From positions 186,001-250,000 of the forward strand of contig JACKAJ010000016.1 in assembly GCA_020635135.1 (NCBI GenBank): a stretch of DNA of 64,000 nucleotides, read 5' to 3'. Positions within the stretch are counted from its first letter, which is position 1; the number at the start of each line of letters is the position of its first letter. Below the pieces are notes generated by a model. The model saw only the letters and a list, made by a program, of their open reading frames with translations, searched no databases and had not been told where the DNA came from. This DNA comes from Halobacteriovoraceae bacterium. Its GTDB lineage: Bacteria; Bdellovibrionota; Bacteriovoracia; Bacteriovoracales; Bacteriovoracaceae. Both the position numbers and the translations under genes were made by a program. Shown here piece after piece: positions 1 to 8,484 of this stretch.

Positions 1-665
1 CGAAGAGCTGCGGCCGCAATAACACCTTCAGGAGCTCCACCAATACCAAAGAGCACATCAATCCCTGAGTTGGGATTAGCCGTTGAAATGGCTGCAGAGA
101 CGTCACCGTCACCAATTAAATATATCCGAGCTCCAGCATCACGAATTTCATTAATGAGTTCTTCGTGACGAGGGCGATCAAGAACAATCGCTGTTAAATC
201 TTGCACTCGGCATTTTTTTACTTCTGCAATTCTTTTGAGGTTTTCAGTTGGAGGAAGGGTAATGTCCACGACTCCACTACATTCAGGTCCAACAGCAATT
301 TTATTCATATAAGTATCAGGGGCGTGAAGGAGATTTCCTTTTGATCCGATGGCCATAACAGAAATCGCATTGGGACTTCCTTTAGCACAAATGGTTGTAC
401 CTTCTAGAGGGTCAAGGGCAATTTCAAGTTCTGGACCATTGCCAGAACCAACTTGTTCACCAATATAGAGCATGGGTGCTTCGTCGCGCTCGCCTTCACC
501 GATAACAACAGTGGCCCTGCATTCAACAGAATCTAACATGGCCCTCATGGCATCAACCGCTGCTTGATCGGCAGCCTTTTCATCTCCGCGGCCCATAAGC
601 CTGGCCGAAGCGATAGCGGCCATCTCCGTAACTCTGACAAATTCTAACGCAAGGTTTCTATTCAT
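1..665 (-). CDS. glpX: Class II fructose-1,6-bisphosphatase (partial)
   Basis: This is the N-terminal 221 codons of a GlpX-type fructose-1,6-bisphosphatase, which hydrolyses fructose 1,6-bisphosphate to fructose 6-phosphate in gluconeogenesis. The C-terminus runs off the left edge. My translation begins MNRNLALEFVRVTEMAA and contains the family motifs GEGERDEAPMLYIGE and LDPLEGT (metal and substrate binding), then IGGAPEGV near the edge. The ATG at 665 follows AGGAG at good spacing. Gluconeogenic pckA lies 26 kb away on the same strand. The family call is firm; the missing C-terminus cannot be assessed. Confidence 0.93.
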   Translation of the reverse strand, partial: MNRNLALEFVRVTEMAAIASARLMGRGDEKAADQAAVDAMRAMLDSVECRATVVIGEGERDEAPMLYIGEQVGSGNGPELEIALDPLEGTTICAKGSPNAISVMAIGSKGNLLHAPDTYMNKIAVGPECSGVVDITLPPTENLKRIAEVKKCRVQDLTAIVLDRPRHEELINEIRDAGARIYLIGDGDVSAAISTANPNSGIDVLFGIGGAPEGVIAAAAL

Positions 666-732
666 CACCTGCTCCTTAAATATATTGTATTTTGTTACGG
701 GGATTTTAGAATTTTTTTTACCTAATGAAAAG

Positions 733-797
733 TCTCAAGCTTCCGACTTCCTGTTATCTTTACGACGACAAAGATCGACGTTTGTCCGAGCTCAGAA
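733..797 (-). repeat. Dispersed 3'-UTR repeat, short copy A
   Basis: On the minus strand this starts directly after the TAA stop of the PilZ gene with TTCTGAGCTCGGACAAACG, followed by TCGATCTTTGTCGTCG. The same block is found at 8484 and 18926 with few changes. This copy lacks the distal half seen in the other two, but its far end (GTCGGAAGCTTGAGA) still pairs imperfectly with the near end through TCT/AGA, AGCT/AGCT and GAC/GTC. It therefore looks like a shortened hairpin form of the same element. Confidence 0.6.
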
Positions 798-1541
798 TTA
801 GGAGAAGACCCGAAGATTGCGGATAATAAACTCGCTAATTTCGTTGTCCATATACTGTTCTGGAATATTCTCCATCAAGCGGTGAGCTTCATAGATTTTA
901 CGCATGCTGACTTCATTGTCCAAGTGAAAGGCAAATTCATCTTCTGAAATGAGGGGAATATCAGTATCTCGCCGAGAAACGACTTCTCCGGTGCGCATTC
1001 CCTCTCCTTGAATCCATTCAACGAAGCTACCAAGGACAATAATCTGAAATTTGGCCACCTCACTGTTGTCTGATGACCACACAAAAATCTCAGCTGCACC
1101 ATCAGCTTTGAGCCAATAGCGCAAGCCATTGGGCCTTTTGATCCCATATTTTTCCTGGTGTAAAGCCTTCATTTTTCCAACAAAATTTTCAATGTTTAAA
1201 AAATTCGAAATTTTTTCGCGCAAAATGGCGCCGTCATCAAAGTGAATTCCCATCCGTTTGTCCCGAAGCCATACCACTTTTCCTTGAATAGCACACTTTT
1301 CTCCAAACCAGCTGATGACTCCAGAGATGGTATCGCCTTTGGATTTCATGACATCTCCAAGTTTGCGTTCAATCTGCATTCCTGAAAAAGAAATATCTTT
1401 AATTTCGAAAGTTGTATGGTGAGCGCTGTCGTCTTCAGTTAATCGAAAAGTCAGATGATTGAGAGGGAATCGCGGTAATATCCGCTTCTCAATTTTATCA
1501 AAATCTGGGGCCGTATTGACGAGACTCAATCCTCTACTCAT
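798..1541 (-). CDS. PilZ domain protein
   Basis: This is a 247-residue cytoplasmic protein with an N-terminal PilZ domain (about residues 18-110), the fold that binds cyclic di-GMP. The RxxxR motif is at R20-R24 and the second signature reads DISFSG at 49-54, so both ligand-binding parts look intact. The remaining ~135 residues match no family I recognise and may be the output domain. There is no signal peptide or membrane segment. It stands alone between glpX and the divergent pgsA, and its stop codon abuts repeat copy A. Which process it controls cannot be told from sequence. Confidence 0.85.
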   Translation of the reverse strand: MSRGLSLVNTAPDFDKIEKRILPRFPLNHLTFRLTEDDSAHHTTFEIKDISFSGMQIERKLGDVMKSKGDTISGVISWFGEKCAIQGKVVWLRDKRMGIHFDDGAILREKISNFLNIENFVGKMKALHQEKYGIKRPNGLRYWLKADGAAEIFVWSSDNSEVAKFQIIVLGSFVEWIQGEGMRTGEVVSRRDTDIPLISEDEFAFHLDNEVSMRKIYEAHRLMENIPEQYMDNEISEFIIRNLRVFS

Positions 1542-1681
1542 AAATAACTTCCTTTTATAAGGCTCTTCTTGCCGGTCAAAGTTGAAACTTTGCCTGAAAC
1601 TATTATCCCAGAGGGGGTTGAGAGTTTTTAGTGGGAAAAAGGTTCTAAGGCTGGGAATTTTTTGATAAAAGTGGATATATC

Positions 1682-2314
1682 ATGAGTCCAAATCAAAAAA
1701 TCTGGGAGATCGATAACCTACCAAATCGCTTGACGATTTTTAGGATACTCTTAATCCCTATCATTCTCGCTTCGCTTTATCTCTGCAAGCCGGAAGTTCC
1801 GCTCTTCTTTGAGTCCAACCAGGCTTACGGAGTTATAGCGGCCCTGTGCTTTATGGCCGCTGGAATGACTGATTTTTTTGATGGATATATCGCAAGAAAA
1901 AGAAATATCGTCACGGTCTTTGGCTCTTTTCTCGATCCTATTGCCGATAAATTTTTGGTCATCAGCTCACTGATCATGTTGCTTTCTCTTAAGCGAGTTC
2001 CCGATTTTGTCGTGATCATCCTTGTCTTGCGAGAGCTCTATATGACTTCCTTGCGCTTACTGGCCACCAACCAAGGCTTGAGTGTTCCAGTGGATAAAAT
2101 GGGAAAGTGGAAAACGGCCATTCAATTTTTGAGCATAACATTTTTGATGCTTGGAAATTATCTCGAAGGAATTCCAGGTCTGTTCCTAGGTCAAGTTTGC
2201 ATTTATATCGCTGCATTTTTAGCACTTTTTTCAGCTGTTAATTATTCCATTGGTCTCTTTAAGCGCATGCAACAAGCAAGAAAAATAAAAAAGAAGGAAA
2301 AAGAAAATGAGTGA
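1682..2314 (+). CDS. pgsA: CDP-diacylglycerol-glycerol-3-phosphate 3-phosphatidyltransferase
   Basis: The enzyme joins CDP-diacylglycerol and glycerol 3-phosphate to make phosphatidylglycerol phosphate in the inner membrane. The 210-residue length suits the family. The CDP-alcohol phosphatidyltransferase signature D-G-x2-A-R-x8-G-x3-D-x3-D is complete in TDFFDGYIAR...GSFLDPIADK (about residues 62-90). Several hydrophobic segments cover the rest, and the tail is Lys-rich. Its 3' end overlaps serB by 8 bp, so the two are probably cotranscribed and translationally coupled. A cardiolipin synthase of the same superfamily is the main alternative, but the NLPNRLTIFRI N-terminus favours PgsA. Confidence 0.9.
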   Translation: MSPNQKIWEIDNLPNRLTIFRILLIPIILASLYLCKPEVPLFFESNQAYGVIAALCFMAAGMTDFFDGYIARKRNIVTVFGSFLDPIADKFLVISSLIMLLSLKRVPDFVVIILVLRELYMTSLRLLATNQGLSVPVDKMGKWKTAIQFLSITFLMLGNYLEGIPGLFLGQVCIYIAAFLALFSAVNYSIGLFKRMQQARKIKKKEKENE

Positions 2315-3503
2315 AGTCAAAAACATTCTTATCAAGGTCTCTGGTCAGGATAAACCGGGAATCACGGCAAGACTCACTTCTATTATTGCTCAGTATAAAT
2401 GTAATATCGCTGATATCGGGCAATCGGTGACTCATGGGCTTCTTTCATTAAGTATTTATATCGAAAACATCGATGAAAATAAAAACCCCATTCTCAAAGA
2501 TTTGCTTTTTGAGGCAAAAAAAATGGGGATGAATCTCGATTTTACAGTTATCGAGGAAAGCGCCAAGCCCCAAGCTTATAAAGAAAAATTTATCGTTAGT
2601 TGTGTTCAACACAGTGGAATTTCCAGTCAGTTTATTGCTGAAATTTCGAATTACTGTGCGACCCACAGTCTCAACATTCTCGATATCGAAAATCGCTCTG
2701 ACAAAAACTCTGTTTCATCTCTCGATCTTAAAATAACTTCGACCAAGACAATTAATTTTGATCAAATCAAAAGTGATATTCTCCATATCTCTCGAGACAA
2801 CAAGATTGATCTTGCTATCGTCAAAGATAACGTATTCCGATTTAATAAACGCTTAATTATTTTTGATATGGACTCCACTCTAATTCAAGCCGAAGTAATT
2901 GAAGAGCTCGCTCGCCTCAACGACTCCCACGCTAAAGTTTCTGACGTCACTGAGCGGGCCATGAATGGGGAGTTGGATTTTACTGAATCACTCAATGAAA
3001 GAGTCGCATGTCTTAAAGGAATTTCTAAATCTCAGATGGAGACTCTCTTTGATAAAATTGATCTCACTTCTGGGGTTTTAGAATTTATTAAAATCGTCAA
3101 AAGCCTTGGCTTTAAAGTAGCCATTATTTCTGGAGGGTTTACTTTTTTTACTAATCACTTCAAAAATAAATTGGGAATCGATTACGCTTTTGGAAACGAA
3201 TTAGAATTTGATAGAGACGATTGTCTTACCGGAAAAGTGAAGGGGACCATAATCGATGCAAAACAAAAGGCTACGCTTTTAGAGCTTTTGGCCCAGCAAG
3301 AATCGATAAGCCTGGAGCAAGTGGTGGCCATCGGCGATGGGGCCAATGATCTCATGATGCTTGCCAAAGCGGGCATGGGTATTGCCTTTCACGCTAAAGA
3401 AATCGTAAGAAAACAAGCTGACCACCACATGTCCTTTGGAGATATGGCGTCAATATTGACCTTTTTGGGAATACCAGAAGATTATTCCAAACAACTTCTG
3501 TAA
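2307..3503 (+). CDS. serB: Phosphoserine phosphatase with N-terminal ACT domains
   Basis: This enzyme makes L-serine from O-phosphoserine, the last step of the phosphorylated serine pathway. It has 398 residues. Residues 7-165 look like two ACT-type regulatory domains (KVSGQDKPGITARLT at the start), as in mycobacterial and Pseudomonas SerB. The HAD domain follows, with the nucleophile motif DMDST at 187-191 (D187, D189), a Ser in the ISGG motif, and the Mg-binding GDGAND loop. It starts inside the last codons of pgsA. ACT domains suggest feedback by serine; that is a family property, not something seen here. Confidence 0.93.
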   Translation: MSEVKNILIKVSGQDKPGITARLTSIIAQYKCNIADIGQSVTHGLLSLSIYIENIDENKNPILKDLLFEAKKMGMNLDFTVIEESAKPQAYKEKFIVSCVQHSGISSQFIAEISNYCATHSLNILDIENRSDKNSVSSLDLKITSTKTINFDQIKSDILHISRDNKIDLAIVKDNVFRFNKRLIIFDMDSTLIQAEVIEELARLNDSHAKVSDVTERAMNGELDFTESLNERVACLKGISKSQMETLFDKIDLTSGVLEFIKIVKSLGFKVAIISGGFTFFTNHFKNKLGIDYAFGNELEFDRDDCLTGKVKGTIIDAKQKATLLELLAQQESISLEQVVAIGDGANDLMMLAKAGMGIAFHAKEIVRKQADHHMSFGDMASILTFLGIPEDYSKQLL

Positions 3504-3550
3504 TTTTTTCAAAGACTTTTTCATCAGTTTCGGTAGTGATATGAAGTCCT

Positions 3551-4642
3551 ATGAATTTCAATCTGCTGATTGTCCTCTTATTTATTGAAACACAAAGCCT
3601 CTTGGCCTCTCAATGCCCCTTAAAAAATTTTCAAAACCCTATCGACATTGAAAAGATTACTTTGAGTTCAACTTCACAAGAAAGCTATCCCGACAATCCG
3701 TTTACACCTGGGATCCATGTGCTTCACTCGGGACTCGACTTGGTGGGAGGCAAGGGCATGTCTGTTTATTCAGTGGCACCAGGAATCCCCTCTCTTTTCT
3801 ATCCCTATGGAAAAAATAAAACGAGTCCCTATATGGAGAGCTTTAAAATTGATCATGGCCATGGGATTTACTCAATCTATACCCATGTCGATCTCCAAAA
3901 TATTTCATCCAATATTTTAGAGGCTATTGAAAAAAAGAAAAGTATTGCAGGGGGAATAAAAATCACAGAACTGAATAGAGGATCTGGCTCCATTCCTTCA
4001 CACCTACACTTTACACTCCTCGATGAAGTCAAAAATGTTATTTATAATCCACTCGATTGTATCAAAATAAAAGATACCATCGCTCCTAAGATAGAGACGG
4101 TTTTGTTTGTAGATAAAAAAAATAGCGATGTTTATATCAATGAAGAAGATGCTATAAGTGATTTCAGGGATTATCAGATTATCCTGTTTGCCTATGATAA
4201 AATTAATTCAAACGAAAAGCTTTTTCATCTCCATAGACTTGATATTGAAATATTCGGTTTTTCTCAATTTAAAGCTGAAAATCTCTTGTTTACAAAAACC
4301 ATTTTCAATTCTTCTGAAATTCCCTGTGGCTACGATTGTTCCCCTGATAGTTTTTGGAAGATGTTTTTTATCGATAGCGAGATAACACTTTTTTCACCAC
4401 CATCTTCTCATCACTCTTACTCTAGACCTCAAAAAATTCAAGGTTTTTACTACCCTCTCACCTCAGAGAACAATAAACTGAATCGAGAACATTTTTTTCC
4501 CATTAATAGAATCTTTGATCCTTGCCAATACGAACTCTCTGAATTTTCAAAGCTCAAAATAACTCTGAGTGCATATGATAGCGCCAAAAACAACACGAAG
4601 AAGAGTTTTGCATTAAATTTTAACCCAGCGCTATGCCCTTAA
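3551..4642 (+). CDS. Secreted M23 (LytM-like) peptidase
   Basis: This is a 363-residue exported protein with a signal peptide (LLIVLLFIETQSLLAS) and an early Cys. The M23 zinc motif HxxxD is HSGLD (H59, D63), followed by DHGHG, a THVD segment near H112, and the HxH ligand in SHLHF (H151, H153). The catalytic set therefore appears complete and peptidoglycan cross-bridge cleavage is likely. The C-terminal ~200 residues carry no recognised domain and contain four or more Cys, suggesting disulphides in the periplasm. It is convergent with the rhodanese gene; their stop codons interlock over 4 bp. Confidence 0.8.
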   Translation: MNFNLLIVLLFIETQSLLASQCPLKNFQNPIDIEKITLSSTSQESYPDNPFTPGIHVLHSGLDLVGGKGMSVYSVAPGIPSLFYPYGKNKTSPYMESFKIDHGHGIYSIYTHVDLQNISSNILEAIEKKKSIAGGIKITELNRGSGSIPSHLHFTLLDEVKNVIYNPLDCIKIKDTIAPKIETVLFVDKKNSDVYINEEDAISDFRDYQIILFAYDKINSNEKLFHLHRLDIEIFGFSQFKAENLLFTKTIFNSSEIPCGYDCSPDSFWKMFFIDSEITLFSPPSSHHSYSRPQKIQGFYYPLTSENNKLNREHFFPINRIFDPCQYELSEFSKLKITLSAYDSAKNNTKKSFALNFNPALCP

Positions 4643-4971
4643 TGACTTTCAATTTCATATTGAGAATTTTTCCACTCTTCTAATCCGCCGGCAAAATCAT
4701 AGACATTCTCAAAGCCTGCTTCTTCTAATCTTTGAGCAGCTTCATCACTGGCATGGCAGGTTGTGCTCGCGCAATAAACAACGACTGGCTTTTGCATATC
4801 CCCGACCAAAACTTTCGCGCGATCGATAAACTCTTTATCATCCGCTGGAATGTTCCTGGAATTAGGGATGTGTTCTTTATTGTAACTTTCTTTGGAAAGC
4901 ACGTCGATTAGAACTCCTCTTTCAGGAACATCGACAAAAGACTTAACATCACTGGCATTAATTGTATGCAT
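4639..4971 (-). CDS. Single-domain rhodanese-like protein
   Basis: This is a 110-residue cytoplasmic rhodanese-fold protein that probably moves sulfane sulfur through an active-site cysteine. The fold is visible from the N-terminal LIDVLSKESYNKEHIPNSRNIP block to the FAGGLEEWK end. The active-site loop is CASTTC with C67 as the expected nucleophile and a second Cys at 72. A strong AAGGAGG precedes the ATG. There is no partner gene; it is divergent from the peptidoglycan-binding gene. Sulfur donor and acceptor are unknown. Confidence 0.88.
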   Translation of the reverse strand: MHTINASDVKSFVDVPERGVLIDVLSKESYNKEHIPNSRNIPADDKEFIDRAKVLVGDMQKPVVVYCASTTCHASDEAAQRLEEAGFENVYDFAGGLEEWKNSQYEIESH

Positions 4972-5149
4972 AAAAACCTCCTTGATATTATTGCTTACTG
5001 TTTAACACAATTTTCAACTCACAAGCTTCATTACTCTAACAATTTTTTGTCTATTTATATTCACAATCTATCCAATTATCTTTCAAGAATTAATATATTC
5101 TTTGAATACAATGGGGAGATCATTTTCAATCTAACAAGGAGTCGTTTGA

Positions 5150-5572
5150 ATGAAATCACCAAAAGAATACTTTCTTTTAATCTCTGGCCTCATTTTTTTC
5201 TTAGGAATTGGATCAGTTATTGCGGGATGGGAGGAAAAACCTCAAAAAACATCCTCCGACAAGATGATGAAAATGCATGATAGCACTCAAAAGATGCCTA
5301 TGCACAAGATGCAAACACAAGAAATGCGCACTTTCACTAAATCCACTGAAAACATCAGAAAAGTTCAAAGAGCGCTGAATATCGAAGGATTTTCAGCAGG
5401 ACCAGTGGACGGGCTTTATGGTGCCCGAACAGCAGCGGCCATACGGCGCTTTCAACGTTTAAATAAATTGCGTATTACAGGAACAGTCAACCCTGAAACT
5501 CTCGACAAACTCAACATTGATTATGCTCAAAACAAGATGATGGAAAATTCATCGGATTCCTATTCAGAATAA
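5150..5572 (+). CDS. Membrane-anchored peptidoglycan-binding protein
   Basis: This is a 140-residue protein with an N-terminal hydrophobic segment (about 8-25, uncleaved anchor or signal peptide), a Met/Lys/Gln-rich linker, and a PG_binding_1 domain at about 63-115 (VQRALNIEGF...GPVDGLYGARTAAAIRRFQ). Such domains fix proteins to peptidoglycan in the periplasm; there is no catalytic domain, so the role may be structural. The ATG is set by AAGGAG eight bases upstream. The Met-rich linker (MMKMHD, MPMHKMQTQEM) is unusual and could bind metal such as copper, which is speculation. A strong terminator follows. Confidence 0.8.
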   Translation: MKSPKEYFLLISGLIFFLGIGSVIAGWEEKPQKTSSDKMMKMHDSTQKMPMHKMQTQEMRTFTKSTENIRKVQRALNIEGFSAGPVDGLYGARTAAAIRRFQRLNKLRITGTVNPETLDKLNIDYAQNKMMENSSDSYSE

Positions 5573-5583
5573 CTAAAGTAGTG

Positions 5584-5622
5584 TTTTTAATAGGGAAGCT
5601 TAAAATGCTTCCCTATTAAAAA
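5584..5622. terminator. Perfect 16-bp inverted repeat terminator
   Basis: The arms TTTTTAATAGGGAAGC and GCTTCCCTATTAAAAA pair perfectly around a 7-nt loop. The stem ends in A/T runs on both sides, so it could stop transcription in either direction. It lies 11 bp after the stop of the peptidoglycan-binding gene, which it most likely ends. Confidence 0.85.
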
Positions 5623-5815
5623 CTAATAATACCCCTGAGTCTTTTGATAACAATTGTTGGCATATTTCAGCACTCTTATCGTTGAATTTCATAAACCTAA
5701 GTATCTAAATTAATTGAAATTAGTTTTCATTAGTATATATTTTAACCTATCATCTCGTCAGCTAACTTTATACTCTTTTAAAGCAAGTATTTTATACAAA
5801 AGAGGGGTTGGCAAA

Positions 5816-6667
5816 ATGAAAAATTTTAAAAGTATTCTTGGTGTAAGTTTTTTAGCTTTTATTTTATTGTCTTCTTGTAAATCAGAGAAAAAAACGAATG
5901 AAACTTTTTCTCAGTCTTCAGTAACCGAAAATGTTTTGATACCAGAAGAATGTTTTTTAAATAAAATTCCAAAAGGATTTGAGATCGCAAGTTGTGCAAT
6001 CCTTGGAAATGATCTCGCTGATAGACACCATTATGATTTTAGAAAAATTGATGCATCATTAGATCACATCGTACAAGTAAAATTTGGAGATGATATTTTT
6101 GAAGCTGATGGGACAACGGCTATCATAGCCAAAAAATCAGACCCTTACAAATTTGGAGATATTGAGATAGAAAATATTTCTACAGGATGGAGAATTGATT
6201 TTAATTTTGATCAAGGCATTAGATATATTAGAGAAGCAAGCGAAGAGGTTGACAAAATTTTCTATAAAATTCCAGCTAAAAAAGAACTTCTCCTCGACAT
6301 AAAAACACTACATATGGAGAAAAGATTAGGAAATTATACTTTTAATGGAGAGAATGAATTAGTTTTAATGTACTTTGGAGTAGTAGAAGATCAGTACTGT
6401 GATTCAAACAATGCTGCTGATTGTTTGATTTTTCCAAATTTAGAGTATGCTCTTAGAGATGGGACGCCTCTTTCATATTTTGAAGATGCTGAAGCAGTTA
6501 ATGTTTCTAAGCGACCTTCTGCAGGTTCTGTTGCAGAAGAAATTTTATTTAGAAATGGCAGTGTCATTGTTGTCTTACAAAAGAAAGATACAACAATTTC
6601 TAAAACACCAGTAAATGAAAATGGCCTCATATCTAAGAAAAAGAAAGTCACTCCAGAAATTAAATAA
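5816..6667 (+). CDS. Putative lipoprotein of unknown function
   Basis: I take the ATG at 5816, which has AGAGGGG upstream and opens a typical lipoprotein signal: MKNFKSILGVSF, then the lipobox LSSC with Cys at about residue 21. This gives 283 residues. An earlier in-frame ATG at 5714 would add 34 residues ahead of the signal and is less likely. The mature protein is Ser/Lys/Glu-rich and matches no family I know. It is a single-gene unit bounded by hairpins at 5584-5622 and 6679-6715. AT content looks higher than in its neighbours. Confidence 0.7.
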   Translation: MKNFKSILGVSFLAFILLSSCKSEKKTNETFSQSSVTENVLIPEECFLNKIPKGFEIASCAILGNDLADRHHYDFRKIDASLDHIVQVKFGDDIFEADGTTAIIAKKSDPYKFGDIEIENISTGWRIDFNFDQGIRYIREASEEVDKIFYKIPAKKELLLDIKTLHMEKRLGNYTFNGENELVLMYFGVVEDQYCDSNNAADCLIFPNLEYALRDGTPLSYFEDAEAVNVSKRPSAGSVAEEILFRNGSVIVVLQKKDTTISKTPVNENGLISKKKKVTPEIK

Positions 6668-6678
6668 ATTAAATATTC

Positions 6679-6715
6679 AATATCGGGTTTATGTTTTATT
6701 CATAAACTCGATATT
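6679..6715. terminator. Bidirectional terminator hairpin between convergent genes
   Basis: AATATCGGGTTTATG (6679-6693) pairs with CATAAACTCGATATT (6701-6715), with one G-T wobble and a 7-nt T-rich loop. It lies between the lipoprotein gene and the convergent M48 gene, so it probably serves both. Confidence 0.75.
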
Positions 6716-6728
6716 GACTTCTGCCTCT

Positions 6729-8273
6729 TTACTCTTTTTTATCGTCTTCTTTTTCTTTCGATTTATTAATAACTTCGAGAGTAACAGTTCCAATTTTCGC
6801 AAGAAGTGAGAGAAATCTTTTTCTTTTAAACTTCTTTAGCTCACTTGGGCTCATACTTAGCATTTCTTGAATGATATCCGTTGGAACATCAACATTAGCA
6901 TCTTCGAAAGCTTTCATCGTAAAAAATGAGCGCATGCCATTGGCAAATTTAGACGCCAATCCCATCGCGATATCACCGGTGGCCATCGGGACACTTTGCA
7001 TGTCACTAAAGGCTAACTCAAACTGGCTCGAAGTCTCATCGAGATTGTTATCGTAGGGATAGAACAGTGAAGAGAGAACGTAGTTATTGTTTATTCGTGT
7101 CTCGTGATCGGGGTGAGAAGCAAAAATCTTTTCGATAAAATTAGGTTTTTGGGGGTAAATGCGCTGAAAAGTGGTAAACATTTGCGCAATCCCGGTCGGA
7201 TCATAATGAGCACGATAAGCGTATTGAGCTCCCAAGCGATCAGCTTCGCTCTCTGCCTGGCGACTCTTCCACATAATATAAGAAATTCCTCCAAATAAAG
7301 AAAGATCAGCTCCTATGCTAAAAGCAATTCTCTTCCAAGTTTTTCTGGAAACTTCAGAGGCAATTTTTCCTGCATAGTAAGTGGCATAGAGGCCAATAAT
7401 AATTTTCTTATTGCGAGTTAAAGCTTTTGTTCCGTGTCGAGCAGTAACGTGGGCCCATTCGTGACCGAGAACTCCCATCAGAGATGCTTCATTTTCAGCG
7501 GCCTCAATCAATCCTCTGAAGACAAAAACATTTCCCCCAGGAAGAGCAAAGGCATTCAACACATCGGCATTGATCACGTGAACTTTTGGTTTGAGGTTTG
7601 GCATATCAGAATTTTTAGCTATTTCTTCCATTTGGTTTTGTAGATGTACTGTCATGGGGTGGTTGTCGGCGAGCATTTTATCCCTATTTTGAGAAATAAA
7701 CTGACGACTAAACTCATCACCCATCGATTTATCTTGATCAAGTGTATAGGAGTTTCTTTCTTTTCCATTTTTATTGAGAGATACATCTCTTATATCCGTA
7801 GCATAAGGGCTAAATATTTCTGCCCCGTCACAGCTTCCCAAAGTTTCAAGTTGAGTAAAATCAATAACGAGTTGATTCCCATTCTTTTCAATATCTATAG
7901 CGTTAGAACAATTCAAGGAAAGGTCTAATTTTTTTTGACTCGTTTCAACTTTCTTGATTTTATTTTTTACAGAAACATATTTCCCATTTCTCCATTTATA
8001 GACCATCGGCTTCAATTCAATACGCTCGGCAGTTTTAGTACTGGGCAGGTAAACTCGCGACTCAATACCCAAGGAAATTTTAATTTTTTTATTCTTTAAT
8101 TTAGAAATATCAAACTCTCGATTCTCAAGTTGCTCCAACTTAAAAGTTTTTCCTCCCACTTCAATTTTAGCGTGCACAATTTTATCCGTGAGTGTTGGCG
8201 CCAATACCTTAACGCTATCAGCAAAAAGGCTTCCAGCTATAGACAAGTTTAAAAGCAAAATGACAAACTTCAT
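6729..8273 (-). CDS. Secreted M48-family metalloprotease
   Basis: This is a 514-residue periplasmic zinc protease of the M48 (BepA/LoiP/HtpX) superfamily. The start at 8273 has AAGGAGAG upstream and opens a clean signal peptide (MKFVILLLNLSIAGSLFA); the longer frame back to 8369 lies in untranslated sequence. The zinc motif HEWAH is at about H271-H275 and the third ligand lies in SEADRLGAQYA. The first ~200 residues contain no recognised domain. Related periplasmic M48 proteins check outer-membrane protein assembly. The C-terminus is Lys/Glu-rich. Confidence 0.87.
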   Translation of the reverse strand: MKFVILLLNLSIAGSLFADSVKVLAPTLTDKIVHAKIEVGGKTFKLEQLENREFDISKLKNKKIKISLGIESRVYLPSTKTAERIELKPMVYKWRNGKYVSVKNKIKKVETSQKKLDLSLNCSNAIDIEKNGNQLVIDFTQLETLGSCDGAEIFSPYATDIRDVSLNKNGKERNSYTLDQDKSMGDEFSRQFISQNRDKMLADNHPMTVHLQNQMEEIAKNSDMPNLKPKVHVINADVLNAFALPGGNVFVFRGLIEAAENEASLMGVLGHEWAHVTARHGTKALTRNKKIIIGLYATYYAGKIASEVSRKTWKRIAFSIGADLSLFGGISYIMWKSRQAESEADRLGAQYAYRAHYDPTGIAQMFTTFQRIYPQKPNFIEKIFASHPDHETRINNNYVLSSLFYPYDNNLDETSSQFELAFSDMQSVPMATGDIAMGLASKFANGMRSFFTMKAFEDANVDVPTDIIQEMLSMSPSELKKFKRKRFLSLLAKIGTVTLEVINKSKEKEDDKKE

Positions 8274-8338
8274 GATTCTCTCCTTATTCAAGTCGCCAAA
8301 GACTAACAAATCCATTGAATTTTGTGAAGAGAATCGAT

Positions 8339-8484
8339 CTGTATAAGCTTGGAGAAGCGAGAGATTCAAGGAGTCAAGGGCGAGACAAAGGCGAGTCGAG
8401 GTCCAGCCAGTCTATCTTGAAAGTATCGCAGCCTTCGCAGTTCCGTAGACGACGAAGAAGATCGATGCTTATCTAAGCTCAGAC
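8339..8484 (-). repeat. Dispersed 3'-UTR repeat, copy B (146 bp)
   Basis: On the minus strand the element starts with the base after the TAG stop of the TIGR03545-type gene: GTCTGAGCTTAGATAAGC, then TCGATCTTCTTCGTCGTC. It ends with GACTCCTTGAATCTCTCGC and TTCTCCAAGCTTATACAG. Both end blocks match copy C with few changes, and the two ends of each copy are complementary. The middle differs between copies. The M48 gene begins 66 bp further on, so the element could end one transcript before the next begins. Confidence 0.75.

Noticed and set aside
4966..5280. 104-residue open frame on the plus strand
   Set aside because: It overlaps the peptidoglycan-binding gene in another frame, lacks a ribosome-binding site, and has low-quality, Asn/Ile/Leu-rich composition typical of chance frames in AT-rich sequence.
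5714..5815. Upstream extension of the lipoprotein gene
   Set aside because: It would bury the lipobox at residue 55; the ATG at 5816 has a good ribosome-binding site and a normal lipoprotein signal.
8274..8369. Upstream extension of the M48 gene into repeat copy B
   Set aside because: The ATG at 8273 has AAGGAGAG and opens the signal peptide; the extension is not protein-like and enters the repeat.
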